A DNA stretch of 64,000 nucleotides from Oscillospiraceae bacterium (GCA_024684395.1 JAIKWY010000110.1:1-64000); one strand, 5' to 3'. Counted from the first letter of the stretch, positions 1 to 10,719 are shown. A program made the numbers and translations. Notes: generated from the letters alone by a model not told the origin.

Positions 1-26
1 GCACAGGCGCGGGGGAGGAATTTTTG

Positions 27-107
27 GCGGTGCTGCGACCGAGGATGAGGCAGGATGTTGCACGAAGACGAGTAGTGTCGGTCATAGATGAAAACCGACC
101 GCACCGC
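27..107 (+). ncRNA. Structured RNA candidate, copy 1 of a tandem pair
   Basis: Outer stem GCGGTGC (27-33)/GCACCGC (101-107), inner stem GTCGGT (77-82)/ACCGAC (94-99), conserved internal text GACCGAGGATGAG-CAGGATG..CGAAGACGAGTAGTGTCGG shared with copy 2. Confidence 0.6.
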
Positions 108-113
108 AGCCGC

Positions 114-199
114 TTTAGGGGCTCCGACCGAGGATGAGACAGGATGCTGATCGAAGACGAGTAGTGTCGGGAGTAGATGTGAACCCGACCGCCCCTAAA
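114..199 (+). ncRNA. Structured RNA candidate, copy 2 of a tandem pair
   Basis: Outer stem TTTAGGGGC (114-122)/GCCCCTAAA (191-199), inner stem GTCGGG/CCCGAC; same core as copy 1 with compensatory changes in both stems. Confidence 0.6.
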
Positions 200-210
200 A
201 ACCCCGTTTT

Positions 211-229
211 GTGCCTTCGGCACTTTTTT
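211..229 (+). terminator. Short hairpin plus T-run
   Basis: GTGCC-ttc-GGCAC followed by TTTTTT. Confidence 0.6.
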
Positions 230-240
230 GACAGACTGAA

Positions 241-273
241 GGCAGCACCGGGGGTTCTGGTGCTGCCTTTTTT
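241..273 (+). terminator. Rho-independent terminator
   Basis: GGCAGCACC..GGTGCTGCC followed by TTTTTTT. Confidence 0.85.
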
Positions 274-279
274 ATGGGG

Positions 280-468
280 TCAGTCATTCAATTCGATGGT
301 GTCGCCTTCGTCGATGCCGTTTTGCAGGAGCCAGAGGTCGGGGAGCTTCTTCCAGACCTCGCTGCCGTTCTCATCACGGAGGAGCACTTCGTCCATCGGC
401 TCTTCACCGGGCTGGATGCCCTCGCAGCCGTGGTCTTCTTCATAGATGCGCAGAACTGTGTATTTCAT
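280..468 (-). CDS. Small hypothetical protein (62 aa)
   Basis: ORF immediately downstream of the 472..1542 CDS, same strand, acidic coherent sequence. Confidence 0.6.
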   Translation of the reverse strand: MKYTVLRIYEEDHGCEGIQPGEEPMDEVLLRDENGSEVWKKLPDLWLLQNGIDEGDTIELND

Positions 469-471
469 GGC

Positions 472-1542
472 TCATTCCTCCGGATAGGGCTTGCCGTCCA
501 GCACACGGGTCGTCACGCCATCGGGTGTCATGTAGACGGTCGTTGCGGCGGCGGGATCGTCCGGGTCGCTCGTGAAGGTGACCTCGTACAGCAAAATCTG
601 TGGGTTTTCGCCGATCGTCATATCAACACGGAAGGTCACGAGGCTGTAGGGCTTGGTGACTTCTGCCTTGGCACGCTCATAGAGCTTGATGCAGCCGTAG
701 AAATTCTCCGGGTCGTCCACGGGCTCGGTGTTGACGAAGCCGTCGGTCTTCTCCTGCCAGTCGTCAAACAGGATCTTGTAGTTGCTGAAATTGCCGATCA
801 CCTGCTCCACAAGGACGGTGCCGTTTTCAAATTCAGCGTAATCATAGGAATAATAGCCGTCCTCCGGCCAGAAATACATCAGGTAGGGCTGACCTTCAAC
901 GTTGGAAGCGTAGATCAGGTCGTCATAGCCGGTATAGCGGACGGTGATGCAATCGTCTGCGGTCTCGGCGACTGGGAGCGTATTGCTGCCCTCGAACCAC
1001 TCGACCTCGCCGTCCTCGGCCAGCAGTGCCCAGTGATAGAGCTCGTGGCCGTTCAGGGAGATGTCCTTCGCGGGAACGTACTTGGAGCCGGTATCGACCG
1101 TCGGGAAGCTCTTGTGGCGGGTGTAGGTCAGCGGATCAAACTGCGGACGCTGTGCGGGTTCTGCGAGCTCGACGGCCGGGTTCTGGGTCAGGTCGTAGGT
1201 GTCTGTCCAGTAATCGAGATGCAGACCCAGACCATGATCGCTGAACATGATCGAAACGGTATCGCCGTCCTCGAAGATATAGGGCTTGTCATCGGTCATG
1301 CCGTGGGTCAGCAGATTGCCGTTCCTGTCCCGGAGGTACCAGACATAGTACTTCTGGCCGCAGAATCTTGTGGCATAGACCTCGCCGAGCTTGGACGAGG
1401 AGCCGACACGGCTGCCGCCGAGGTAGTCGTAAACGCCGTAGCCGATCGCGATCACAAGGAGCGGGATGAGCAGGAACAGCATCTTCCGTGCGGGATGCAT
1501 GGGCTGCTTTTCCTCATACAGCATATATCTCTTATCCGTCAT
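472..1542 (-). CDS. Hypothetical membrane-anchored protein
   Basis: Single N-terminal TM (MLFLLIPLLVIAIGYGVYDYL), start overlapping the radA stop; no family recognised. Confidence 0.7.
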   Translation of the reverse strand: MTDKRYMLYEEKQPMHPARKMLFLLIPLLVIAIGYGVYDYLGGSRVGSSSKLGEVYATRFCGQKYYVWYLRDRNGNLLTHGMTDDKPYIFEDGDTVSIMFSDHGLGLHLDYWTDTYDLTQNPAVELAEPAQRPQFDPLTYTRHKSFPTVDTGSKYVPAKDISLNGHELYHWALLAEDGEVEWFEGSNTLPVAETADDCITVRYTGYDDLIYASNVEGQPYLMYFWPEDGYYSYDYAEFENGTVLVEQVIGNFSNYKILFDDWQEKTDGFVNTEPVDDPENFYGCIKLYERAKAEVTKPYSLVTFRVDMTIGENPQILLYEVTFTSDPDDPAAATTVYMTPDGVTTRVLDGKPYPEE

Positions 1543-2938
1543 TTTGATTCGCCTCACTTTCGAGCTTTGCAAGGACGTTGAATGCCTGCCGCAGGCTGCT
1601 CACGCCGAAAATGCGCAGGCTTCTGGTGCTCTTGGGGAGCGCCGGAAGGGATGGCTTCGGGACGATGCAGACCTCGAAGCCCATGTGTTTGGCCTCCTGC
1701 ACACGCTGGACGATGTGGGAGACATTGCGGATCTCGCCGGCAAGTCCGACCTCGCCGATGGCAAGGAGCTTATCGGGGAGCGCCTTTTCTGTCAGGGAGG
1801 AATAGAGCGCCAGTGCGACCGGGAGATCGCCTGCGGGTTCGTCCAGCTTGAAGCCGCCGACGATGTTCAGGTAGACGTCTAAAACGCCGTAGTTCAGGCC
1901 GAAACGCTTTTCCAGCACGGCCAGCAGGAGGGACATGCGGTTATAGTCGAAGCCGGTCGCCGTCCGTTTCGGAGCGGAGAAGCCGCTCTTGCTGACGAGG
2001 GTCTGGACTTCGGCAAGGATCGGGCGGGAGCCTTCCATGACACAGGCGATGCAGGTGCCGGAGACGCCGAGGGGACGTCCGGCGAGGAGCATCTGGGAGG
2101 GGTTCTCGACCTCACGGAGCCCCTTGTCCTGCATCTCAAAGACGCCGATCTCATTCGTGGAGCCGAAGCGGTTCTTGACCGCCCGCAGGACACGGTAGCT
2201 CATATGGCGCTCGCCCTCGAAGAAGAGGACGGTATCGACGATGTGCTCCATGACCTTCGGGCCGGCGATGGCGCCGTCTTTATTGACATGACCGACGATA
2301 AAGGTCGGGATCTCCAGCCTTTTGGCGGTATGCATCAGCAGGTTGGTACACTCCCGCACCTGCGTCAGGCTGCCGGGGGTGGAGGAGAGCTGGGTGATCT
2401 GCATGGTCTGGATGGAGTCGATGATGACGACATCCGGTTTGCTCGATGCGATGGTATCGCAGACCGCCTGCACGTCCGTTTCGGTGAGGATGAAGAGCCG
2501 GTCGGACTTGACGCCGAGGCGCTCTGCCCGGAGTCCGAGCTGGCGGGCGCTCTCCTCGCCGGAGACGTAGAGGACATTGTGGTTTGTGCCTAAAAACTGG
2601 CAGATCTGGAGCAGCAGCGTGGATTTGCCGATGCCCGGTTCGCCGCCGAGCAGCACGATGGAGCCCTTGACCAGACCGCCGCCGAGCACTCTGTCAAGCT
2701 CGCCGCAGCCGGTGCTGTAGCGGACTTCCTTCTCCATGCTGATGTCGCCGATCTTCCGGATGCGTCCGGAGAGATCGACCGGTTTCCGGCTCCCTCCGCC
2801 GGCGGCTGTGGGGAGCTCTGAGGAGAGTACCTCCTCCATCGTATTCCATTTGCCGCAGCCGGGACAGCAGCCGTTCCATTTGCTGCTGACATGGCCGCAT
2901 TCCGTGCAGATATATTCGATCCGGTCACGCTTGGGCAT
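1532..2938 (-). CDS. radA: DNA repair protein RadA/Sms
   Basis: N-terminal zinc finger CTECGHVSSKWNGCCPGC, Walker A GGEPGIGKST, KNRFGST motif, C-terminal Lon-like domain. Confidence 0.95.
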   Translation of the reverse strand: MPKRDRIEYICTECGHVSSKWNGCCPGCGKWNTMEEVLSSELPTAAGGGSRKPVDLSGRIRKIGDISMEKEVRYSTGCGELDRVLGGGLVKGSIVLLGGEPGIGKSTLLLQICQFLGTNHNVLYVSGEESARQLGLRAERLGVKSDRLFILTETDVQAVCDTIASSKPDVVIIDSIQTMQITQLSSTPGSLTQVRECTNLLMHTAKRLEIPTFIVGHVNKDGAIAGPKVMEHIVDTVLFFEGERHMSYRVLRAVKNRFGSTNEIGVFEMQDKGLREVENPSQMLLAGRPLGVSGTCIACVMEGSRPILAEVQTLVSKSGFSAPKRTATGFDYNRMSLLLAVLEKRFGLNYGVLDVYLNIVGGFKLDEPAGDLPVALALYSSLTEKALPDKLLAIGEVGLAGEIRNVSHIVQRVQEAKHMGFEVCIVPKPSLPALPKSTRSLRIFGVSSLRQAFNVLAKLESEANQNDG

Positions 2939-2954
2939 GGGATCCCTCCTCTTT

Positions 2955-3076
2955 TTAGGGCGTAGCGTTTTTGTCGGCTTGCGCCGACTCAGGGGGCTTT
3001 GCCCCCTAAACCCCTACCAGAGGGCGCTGCCCTCTGGGCTCCCGGCAGGACGGTGACTGCCCTGCACCCGCATCTT
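2955..3076. repeat. Multi-hairpin intergenic repeat
   Basis: Consecutive palindromes gtcggcttgcgccgac, agggggctttgccccct, ccagagggcgctgccctctgg, gcaggacggtgactgccctgc; related text at 12.0 kb and 32.5 kb. Confidence 0.6.
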
Positions 3077-3185
3077 GGGTCATGTTTCGATACTGATATT
3101 ATTATACTACAGGAAAATCAATTTGTCAATAGCATTTACATTTAATTGTGGGAGAAAGCCCCGGCTCTGCCGGGGCTTGTGAGGA

Positions 3186-4286
3186 TCACTGATTCTCAAT
3201 GTTGTCGCTATCGGACTTATCCAGCGATACACGGTTCTCCTGTACGGGTGCAGCGGGATCCGGGAAGCCGTTGTCGCCGAGCGGGTTGCCCATTGCATCC
3301 TGGGTGACGCCGGGCATATCCTCAGCGGGCTTCTCCAGTGATACAGAGCCGGTACCCTGGCTGCCGTAAGGTGTTGCCGGAGTGCTGTTGTAGGGATTGC
3401 TGTTGTACGGATCTGCCGGAGCGGACTTGTAGGGATCAGCCGGTGCGCCGAAGTTGTTGCCGCCGCCGAAGTTATTGCCACCATTGAAGTTGTTGCCGCC
3501 GTTGAAGCCGGGGTTCTCATAGGTGGTGTTGCCGAAGCCGGTGCCGCCGAGCTCTTCCTCGGTTGCAATGCCCATGGAGAGCATCTTAGCACGCATGCAG
3601 GTGTAGAACTCTGCCATGGTTGCCTCATAGTACGGCTGTACGAAATAAATGCCGACAACGCAGGCAAGCAGGCCGAGCAGATACCAGCCGATGAAGCTGA
3701 GCTGCAGTACGAACAGGTTCCACTTCTCGCCGTCCATGGTCTTCTTGGAGATCTCGAAGGCACGGTCCTTGCTGAGGAACGGGTTCTCGGCGAGGAGGTA
3801 CGGGATCAGGAAGTATTCATACGCTTTGATGATGCCCGGGATGTAGAATAGCAAGCTCCACAGCATGATATAGAGCGATCTGAAGAACATGACCTTGACA
3901 GTCGCCATGTATTTGCCGTTGCGGAAGTTGTCGAAGAGCTTGCCGAAAGCCTGGTCGCCGTTGCGGGCGTCGTAGAAGTACTTGCACTCGCCGACACGAA
4001 CGATGTTGCCGAGGAATGCCTGGAGTGCCAGTGCAAATGCCATGGCAAAGACGAAGACAACGAGGCAGATCATGATGATGGCGATGACTGCGCCCGGATC
4101 CATATCGCTGTCAGAGCTGGAACCGGAGCCGGAGTTGGAGTAGCTGCTGGAGCCGCCGCTGTATCCACCACCGCCGCCGCCGTTCGCACCGAGGATACCC
4201 GCTACGAAGGTAACGCCAAGAGCCGGCCAGTAGTAGTTCTTGACCGAGTTCCATGCGTTCTGCTTCAAAAGACTATTTGTCCACAT
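3186..4286 (-). CDS. DUF975-like integral membrane protein with low-complexity Gly/Asn/Pro tail
   Basis: Multiple TM segments, MWTNSLLKQNAWNSVKNYYWPALGVTF N-terminus, repetitive NFNGGNNFGGGNN and DPYKSAPADPYNS region. Confidence 0.65.
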   Translation of the reverse strand: MWTNSLLKQNAWNSVKNYYWPALGVTFVAGILGANGGGGGGYSGGSSSYSNSGSGSSSDSDMDPGAVIAIIMICLVVFVFAMAFALALQAFLGNIVRVGECKYFYDARNGDQAFGKLFDNFRNGKYMATVKVMFFRSLYIMLWSLLFYIPGIIKAYEYFLIPYLLAENPFLSKDRAFEISKKTMDGEKWNLFVLQLSFIGWYLLGLLACVVGIYFVQPYYEATMAEFYTCMRAKMLSMGIATEEELGGTGFGNTTYENPGFNGGNNFNGGNNFGGGNNFGAPADPYKSAPADPYNSNPYNSTPATPYGSQGTGSVSLEKPAEDMPGVTQDAMGNPLGDNGFPDPAAPVQENRVSLDKSDSDNIENQ

Positions 4287-4506
4287 AACATGTGACCCCC
4301 TTATATTTTCTGTCGCAGGATACCCTGCATCCTTATTGTAAATCATATTTACAGAAAAGTCAAGCGTTTACAGGGCGATTTTCTATAAATGACGATTCCG
4401 GATTCCCTGTTCTTTACAGATTTGTACAATACGACCAGAAAGGATGCTGCCATGCTCCGAAAAGACACAGGCTGCGCCGGAAATTTGGATTTTTTTGCGG
4501 AACCTC

Positions 4507-4535
4507 TTGCATTTTCGGCGGAAATGATGTATAAT
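4507..4535 (+). promoter_or_regulatory. Sigma-A-type promoter for fba
   Basis: TTGCAT-N17-TATAAT. Confidence 0.7.
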
Positions 4536-4585
4536 AGAAATGATGGGCATACGCCCACAAGAAAAAAATCAGGAGGTCATTTATT

Positions 4586-5467
4586 ATGGCATTAGTATCT
4601 GCGAAGGAAATGCTGAACAAGGCTCGTGCCGGCAAGTATGCTGTGGGTCAGTTCAACATCAACAACCTCGAGTGGACAAAGGCGATCCTGCTGACGGCTC
4701 AGGAGCTCCAGTCTCCGGTAATCCTCGGCGTATCTGAGGGCGCAGGCAAGTACATGACCGGTTACAAGACTGTTGTCGGCATGGTCAAGGGCATGATCGA
4801 GGAGCTGGGCATCACTGTTCCGGTGGCTCTGCATCTGGATCACGGTTCCTTTGAGGGTGCAAAGGCTTGCATCAACGCTGGTTTCTCTTCCATCATGTTC
4901 GACGGCTCTCATCTACCGTTCGAGGAGAACGTAGCAAAGACCACCGCTCTGAAGAACACCTGCGATGTACTGGGTCTGTCTCTCGAGGCAGAGGTAGGTT
5001 CCATCGGCGGTGAGGAAGACGGCGTTATCGGTCAGGGCGAGTGCGCTGATCCCGAGGAGTGCAAGACCATCGCAGATCTGGGCGTTACCATGCTGGCTGC
5101 CGGTATCGGCAACATCCACGGCAAGTATCCGGACAACTGGGCTGGCCTGAGCTTCGAGACCCTCGAGGCGATCAACAACAGAGTCAACGAGGGCAGAGAG
5201 ACTCCCATGCCGCTCGTTCTGCACGGCGGTACAGGCATCCCGGCTGACCAGATCAAGAAGGCTATCTCCCTCGGCGTTGCCAAGATCAACGTAAACACCG
5301 AGTGCCAGTGGGCTTTCCAGAAGGCTACCCGTGAGTACATCGAGGCCGGCAAGGATCTGCAGGGCAAGGGCTTCGACCCGAGAAAGCTGCTCGCTCCTGG
5401 CTTTGAGGCGATCAAGGCTACTGTCAAGGAGAAGATGGAGCTCTTCGGTTCTGTTGGCAAAGCGTGA
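4586..5467 (+). CDS. fba: Class II fructose-bisphosphate aldolase
   Basis: FNINNLEW, LDHGSFEGAKACINAGFSSIMFDGSH, LHGGTGIP motifs; RBS AGGAGG. Confidence 0.95.
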   Translation: MALVSAKEMLNKARAGKYAVGQFNINNLEWTKAILLTAQELQSPVILGVSEGAGKYMTGYKTVVGMVKGMIEELGITVPVALHLDHGSFEGAKACINAGFSSIMFDGSHLPFEENVAKTTALKNTCDVLGLSLEAEVGSIGGEEDGVIGQGECADPEECKTIADLGVTMLAAGIGNIHGKYPDNWAGLSFETLEAINNRVNEGRETPMPLVLHGGTGIPADQIKKAISLGVAKINVNTECQWAFQKATREYIEAGKDLQGKGFDPRKLLAPGFEAIKATVKEKMELFGSVGKA

Positions 5468-5532
5468 TTTGGCTTTTAAGTAAATGATTGGAAAAGAGGT
5501 CGCTTCGGCGGCCTCTTTATCGTATTCATGAA

Positions 5533-5566
5533 AAGCCCCTGTTCATTTCATCATGAACAGGGGCTT
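5533..5566. terminator. Bidirectional terminator between convergent genes
   Basis: AAGCCCCTGTTCA..TGAACAGGGGCTT. Confidence 0.8.
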
Positions 5567-5598
5567 GTTATATTATAATAGGTAGGATCAGTCAGCCA

Positions 5599-6873
5599 TT
5601 ACTCAGCCAGCAGCTTCTCAGCGGCTGCCATCTTGACGCAGAGCACGAACAGATCCATTGCCTGCTGGAGCTCGGCGACCTCGGGATAGCTCGGAGCGAT
5701 GCGGATGTTGCTGTCCTCCGGATCCTTGCCATACGGGAAGGCGGCACCTGCGCCGGTCAGGACAACGCCTGCCTCCTTGCAGAGCTGGACGATGCGCTTT
5801 GCGGTGCCGGGCATCGCATTGAAGCTGACGAAGTAACCGCCCTGCGGCTCTGTCCACTGACCGATGCCGAGCGGACGGATCTCCTTGTTCAGGGTGTCGA
5901 GGACACATGCGAACTTCGGAGCGAGCTCTGCCTGCTGCTTCTTCATGTGGGCGAGGACGTTCTCATACTTGCCGCCGAAGAACTTCACATGGCGGAGCTG
6001 GTTGACCTTATCAAAGCTGATGGTGAAGCAGCCGAGTGCCTTGGTCATGTCGGCGAGGTTCTCCTTGGAGGCTGCCATCACGGAAACGCCGGCGCCTGCG
6101 AAGGTGATCTTTGCGGTGGAGGCGAACTCATAGACGATGTTCGGGTTGCCTGCCTTCTTTGCCTCGTCGAGGATGGGCAGGATCATCTTGGGATCATCTA
6201 CGAGGTGATGGATGCAGTAGGCGTTATCCCAGAAGATACGGAAGTCCGGAGCGGCGGGCTTCAGGTTCGCAAAGCGCTTCACGGTCTCGTCACTGTAGAC
6301 GATGCCGGACGGGTTGGCGTACTGCGGTACGCACCAGATACCCTTGACGGCGGGATCATTGTTGACATACTGCTCGACCAGATCCATATCCGGGCCTTCC
6401 TCGTTGGTCGGGATGTTGATCATCTCCACGCCGAAGAACTCGGTGATGCGGAAGTGGCGGTCATAGCCCGGAACGGGGCAGAGGAACTTCACCTTGTCGA
6501 GCTTGCTCCACGGGGTATTGCCCAGGATGCCGTGGGTGAAGGCATGGCTGACAGCGAAGTACATTGCCTGGAGGGAAGCATTGCCGAACATGAAGATCTC
6601 ATCCGGCTCTACGCCCAGCATCGGGGCGAACAGGCGCTTTGCCTCCGGGATGCCGTCGAGCATGCCGTAGTTGCGGTAGTCGCCGGACTCGCCGGTCATA
6701 TCCTCATTGGTCAGGCAGGTCAGCAGGTCGGCGGAGAGGTCGAGCTGCTTCGGAGAGGGCTTGCCTCTCGACATATCAAGTTTCAGCCCCTGTGCCTGAT
6801 AATCGGCGTAGGCTGCCTTACAGTCATCATAAAATGCAGTGAGCTCTGCACGGGAAAGCGCTTTCAGTTCCAT
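5599..6873 (-). CDS. PLP-dependent aminotransferase (class I/II fold, putative aspartate aminotransferase)
   Basis: SRGKPSP, PGYDRH, YANPSG and STAKITFAGAGVS (Lys) motifs; start MELKALS. Confidence 0.85.
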   Translation of the reverse strand: MELKALSRAELTAFYDDCKAAYADYQAQGLKLDMSRGKPSPKQLDLSADLLTCLTNEDMTGESGDYRNYGMLDGIPEAKRLFAPMLGVEPDEIFMFGNASLQAMYFAVSHAFTHGILGNTPWSKLDKVKFLCPVPGYDRHFRITEFFGVEMINIPTNEEGPDMDLVEQYVNNDPAVKGIWCVPQYANPSGIVYSDETVKRFANLKPAAPDFRIFWDNAYCIHHLVDDPKMILPILDEAKKAGNPNIVYEFASTAKITFAGAGVSVMAASKENLADMTKALGCFTISFDKVNQLRHVKFFGGKYENVLAHMKKQQAELAPKFACVLDTLNKEIRPLGIGQWTEPQGGYFVSFNAMPGTAKRIVQLCKEAGVVLTGAGAAFPYGKDPEDSNIRIAPSYPEVAELQQAMDLFVLCVKMAAAEKLLAE

Positions 6874-7174
6874 AGGTTTGACTCCTTTGTCAGTGATTTT
6901 GGGCGGGCTGTCCTTCACCCGCATACAACAGTATTTATTATACAACACATTTTCCCGGATTGCAAGCGCTGACCCGGCATTTGGGTGAAATTTTGTAGCA
7001 TTACACGGAAATTTTGCCGGATATTGTTGAGTCCATGTGTATATTGACGTGTGAGATGTCCTCCGGGAGCGTTCATCTGTAGCTGCAACGGCGACAAACG
7101 GGCTTTTTGGAGCCGAAATCTGCTTGTATCAGAAAAAAATATGTTTCCATCAAAAAATAAATTACATTATCCTC

Positions 7175-7203
7175 TTGACAAAATGTAAAAAAACGGTTAC
7201 AAT
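7175..7203 (+). promoter_or_regulatory. Sigma-A-type promoter upstream of rny
   Basis: TTGACA-N17-TACAAT, leaving a leader of roughly 290 nt. Confidence 0.6.
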
Positions 7204-7499
7204 TATAGATGTTGTATGATATTTGAGTGAAGCTATGACGCTGCTCCGGCAGCGTCATGGATTTGCAGCCGGCAGCCCTTGACTGACGGTTTACGCAGCA
7301 GTAATGCAGCTTTGGCTTTATGCCATACTTTATATCATTACACTTCCTTTTGATTCCGTCCGCATCTGCGGCGGTTCTGATATTCCCCGGGCGTTCCGGG
7401 TAGAAGTTTGAAAAATGAATAAAGAAGCAGCATTTACCGCCTGCGTAGAGTTCCATGCAATAGATGAACTTTACACTTACAAAAGGAGGTAATGCAAAC

Positions 7500-9155
7500 A
7501 TGAATCCGATCACGATCGTCATCATCGTCGTTCTTGCGGTGGCACTGATCGCTGCGATCGTTGCTTGTTTTATGATGAGCAAGTCCGCAGAGGATAAGGG
7601 CTTCGAGAAGGGCGTGGCGCACAACAGGCGGGAGACAGAAAAGCAGATCAGTGATGCACGTTCTTCTGCGGATGCAAGAGCGAGAGAAGCTGAGAAGCGG
7701 ATCGCTGAGGCTGACAAGCGGATCTTACAGGCGGACAGCCTGATCGAGAACGCCAGCAAGGAAGCCGAGGCGAAGAAGAAGGAAGCGCTGGTCGAGGCAA
7801 AGGACGAGATCTTCAAGCTCCGTCAGGATGCAGAGAAGGAGATCCGTGACCGCCGCAATGAGGTGACCAAGCAGGAGCGCCGCATCCACCAGAAGGAGGA
7901 GACGCTCGACAAGAAGATCGATGCCCTTGAGAAGAAGGAAGAGACGCTTCAGGAAAAGCTCAAGGAGATCGATGATCTCAAGGCGGAGACGGAAGCCGTC
8001 AAGGCAAGCCAGCTCGAAGCTTTGGAGCGCATCTCAGGACTGACGAGAGAACAGGCGAGGGAGTACATTCTCCAGACCCTGGAAGAGGATCTGACACACG
8101 ACAAGGCCATCAAGGTCGCTGCCTACGAGCAGCAGATCAAGGAGGACTGTGAGGAGAAGGCAAGAAGCTATATCTCCCTGGCGATCGCCAAGTGCGCCGC
8201 CGATCAGGTATCCGAGGCTGCTGTATCTGTCGTAGCACTGCCCAGCGACGAAATGAAGGGCCGCATCATCGGCCGTGAGGGCCGCAACATCCGCACACTC
8301 GAAACGCTCACCGGCGTGGATCTCATCATTGATGATACACCCGAGGCGATCACGCTGTCCTGCTTCGATCAGGTACGCCGTGAGATCGCCCGCATCGCTC
8401 TGGAGCGTCTGATCTCCGATGGCAGAATCCATCCGACCCGCATTGAGGAAATGGTGGATAAGGCAAAGCGTGAGGTCGAGCATAAGATCAAGCAGGAGGG
8501 CGAAAGAGCCATCCTCGAAACCAACGTACACGGCGTCAACCATGAGCTGGTCAAGCTCCTGGGCCGCCTGCATTTCCGTACCAGCTACCGTCAGAACGTG
8601 CTGACCCACTCCATCGAGGTGGCACAGCTCTGCGGCGTGCTTGCAGCTGAGCTGGGCGTGGATGTGAACCTTGCCAAGCGTGCAGGTCTGCTCCACGACA
8701 TCGGTAAGGCACTGACTTCTGAGGTAGAAGGTTCCCACGTTCAGATCGGCGTGGATGTCTGCCGCAAAGCCAATGAGAATCCCGAGGTGCTCCATGCCAT
8801 TGAGGCACATCACAACGATGTGGAGCCCAAGACGGCGATCGCCTGCATCGTACAGGCTGCCGATGCGATCTCTGCCGCAAGACCCGGTGCAAGATCCGAG
8901 AACTACGAGAACTACATCAAGCGCCTTGAAAAGCTTGAGGAGATCTGCAAGTCCTATAAGGGCGTTGAGAAGTGCTATGCCGTACAGGCGGGCCGTGAGA
9001 TCCGTGTCATGGTACAGCCGGAGATCATCAACGATGAGAAGATGGTCCTGGTGGCTCGCCAGATCGCACAGCAGATCGAGGACGAGATGGAGTATCCCGG
9101 TCAGATCAAGGTCAACCTGATCCGTGAGAGCCGGACTGTGGATTATGCAAAGTAA
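7500..9155 (+). CDS. rny: Ribonuclease Y
   Basis: N-terminal TM, coiled coil, KH domain ([15 protein letters not shown]), HD domain (LLHDIGKA); RBS AAAGGAGG. Confidence 0.95.
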   Translation: MNPITIVIIVVLAVALIAAIVACFMMSKSAEDKGFEKGVAHNRRETEKQISDARSSADARAREAEKRIAEADKRILQADSLIENASKEAEAKKKEALVEAKDEIFKLRQDAEKEIRDRRNEVTKQERRIHQKEETLDKKIDALEKKEETLQEKLKEIDDLKAETEAVKASQLEALERISGLTREQAREYILQTLEEDLTHDKAIKVAAYEQQIKEDCEEKARSYISLAIAKCAADQVSEAAVSVVALPSDEMKGRIIGREGRNIRTLETLTGVDLIIDDTPEAITLSCFDQVRREIARIALERLISDGRIHPTRIEEMVDKAKREVEHKIKQEGERAILETNVHGVNHELVKLLGRLHFRTSYRQNVLTHSIEVAQLCGVLAAELGVDVNLAKRAGLLHDIGKALTSEVEGSHVQIGVDVCRKANENPEVLHAIEAHHNDVEPKTAIACIVQAADAISAARPGARSENYENYIKRLEKLEEICKSYKGVEKCYAVQAGREIRVMVQPEIINDEKMVLVARQIAQQIEDEMEYPGQIKVNLIRESRTVDYAK

Positions 9156-9174
9156 GAGACTGTGACGGTCTCAG

Positions 9175-9208
9175 AAAAAACAGGACGGCTGCGGCTGTCC
9201 TGTTTTTT
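9175..9208 (+). terminator. Rho-independent terminator
   Basis: AAAAAACAGGACGGC..GCTGTCCTGTTTTTT. Confidence 0.85.
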
Positions 9209-9252
9209 ACATGACAGAGGAACACTGAATGGCATTTTGCAGATAAGGAGAC

Positions 9253-10698
9253 ATGTCTATGCCCAAAACAATACTTGGAACCAGTGAAAAATCCAATTTT
9301 ATCCTGAACATGAAGACGGGGGAGTATTACAAATACAATCTCCGCATTTTACAGCTGTTTCTGGTGCTGATGCCGGTGCTGAGCGTCCCGCTGGAATTTG
9401 CCAAGGTGTACAGCGTGCCGGGTATGGCACTGTCGGTCACGGGCGTGCTGGCGATCGTGTTCATGTTCATCGGCTTCATGAAAAAGGTGACGCCGAAAAC
9501 ACTTTGGCTGCCGGCGATCCTGTTCGGCGGCATGATCGCATGGGGCGGCGTGAGCGTGTACAACTGCTACTTCCGCAACATCGGTCTCCTCGGTGCCGAC
9601 GGACGGAGCGAGGGGCTGCTCTCGATCGTGTTCTATGCGTGCTTCTTCATGCTCGGTGCGCAGCTCGGGACGGATGACAACCGGAAAAAGCTGCTGTATT
9701 CCATGCTCTGGATGGGACTGGCGGAGTGTGTCTGGGCGCTGCTCCAGATGCTGCCGCTCGGATTCCCGAGCTATTACAAGAACCTCGAACCGCTGCTGGT
9801 GTTCCGCACCTTCCTGCCGTCCGGTCTGACGGGCAGTCCCATCTTCCTGGCGACGCTGCTGGTGATGCTGCTCTTCCCGGCGATGCTCGGCGCTGTATTT
9901 GCAGAGGAAAATAAGGCACAGATCCTCTGTCTGGTGAGTGCGGCGGTGTTTGCGCTGACGGCGGTACGGACACAGTGCCTGATCGGTCTTGCGGGGACGG
10001 GCCTGGCAGTTGCAGCCGGTGTGGTCACGCTGCTGCTCCGGAAAGGCGGCAAGCGGGCGCTGCTGACGGGCGGCATCGTGCTGGCGGCATTTGCGGTCGG
10101 ATTTGCATGGAGCTGGTTCGCTCCGGCGGTGAACGGCACCTATGACCGTGCCGGCGGTGAGAACGTGGCTGTGGAGAACGGCTATGTGTTCTATGACGGG
10201 GCGATCATGTGGGAGGACAGCGCTTACCGGCTCAATGTGAGCGGCTACTACATGCCGAACGGTACCAAGAACCCATACGGGCATTTTGATGCGGAGAGCA
10301 TCCCGGAGACCTATGGCTTTATCTGGCGTGTGGCGGGCGATATTGCAAAGAAGTACCCGCTTGCCGGAAGCGGTCCGGACAATCTGGTCTATCCGCAGAT
10401 GTTCCAGTCTCTGGTGATCTCGGGCAACCCGAACACCTTCGACAGGGCGTATGATTTTTATCTGCATACGGCGGCTTCGATGGGCTTCCCGATGCTGGCA
10501 CTGCTGATCGCCGTGCTGGTCATCACGGTGAAGCGGGGCGCCGGACAGGTGAAGGGCAGCTGGATCGGAACGGCGGTATTCGGCGCTGCGGCGCTGTATT
10601 TAGCCGTCATGGTGATCGGATCGAGCTGCATCACGGTGGCGCCGCTGTTCTGGATGCTGGCGGGGTGCTGCTGTCATGGCAAGGAAGAGACGGCATAA
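9253..10698 (+). CDS. Polytopic membrane protein, O-antigen ligase/polymerase-like
   Basis: About 10 TM segments with a large extracytoplasmic loop containing Y/G-rich text (ENGYVFYDGAIMWEDSAYRLNVSGYYMPNG). Confidence 0.5.
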   Translation: MSMPKTILGTSEKSNFILNMKTGEYYKYNLRILQLFLVLMPVLSVPLEFAKVYSVPGMALSVTGVLAIVFMFIGFMKKVTPKTLWLPAILFGGMIAWGGVSVYNCYFRNIGLLGADGRSEGLLSIVFYACFFMLGAQLGTDDNRKKLLYSMLWMGLAECVWALLQMLPLGFPSYYKNLEPLLVFRTFLPSGLTGSPIFLATLLVMLLFPAMLGAVFAEENKAQILCLVSAAVFALTAVRTQCLIGLAGTGLAVAAGVVTLLLRKGGKRALLTGGIVLAAFAVGFAWSWFAPAVNGTYDRAGGENVAVENGYVFYDGAIMWEDSAYRLNVSGYYMPNGTKNPYGHFDAESIPETYGFIWRVAGDIAKKYPLAGSGPDNLVYPQMFQSLVISGNPNTFDRAYDFYLHTAASMGFPMLALLIAVLVITVKRGAGQVKGSWIGTAVFGAAALYLAVMVIGSSCITVAPLFWMLAGCCCHGKEETA

Positions 10699-10719
10699 GT
10701 GCGGCTTCTGAACAAAACA

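Noticed and set aside
274-1581. 435-aa + strand ORF opposite the small hypothetical and membrane protein genes
   Set aside because: Overlaps better supported minus strand genes linked to radA; no recognisable features.
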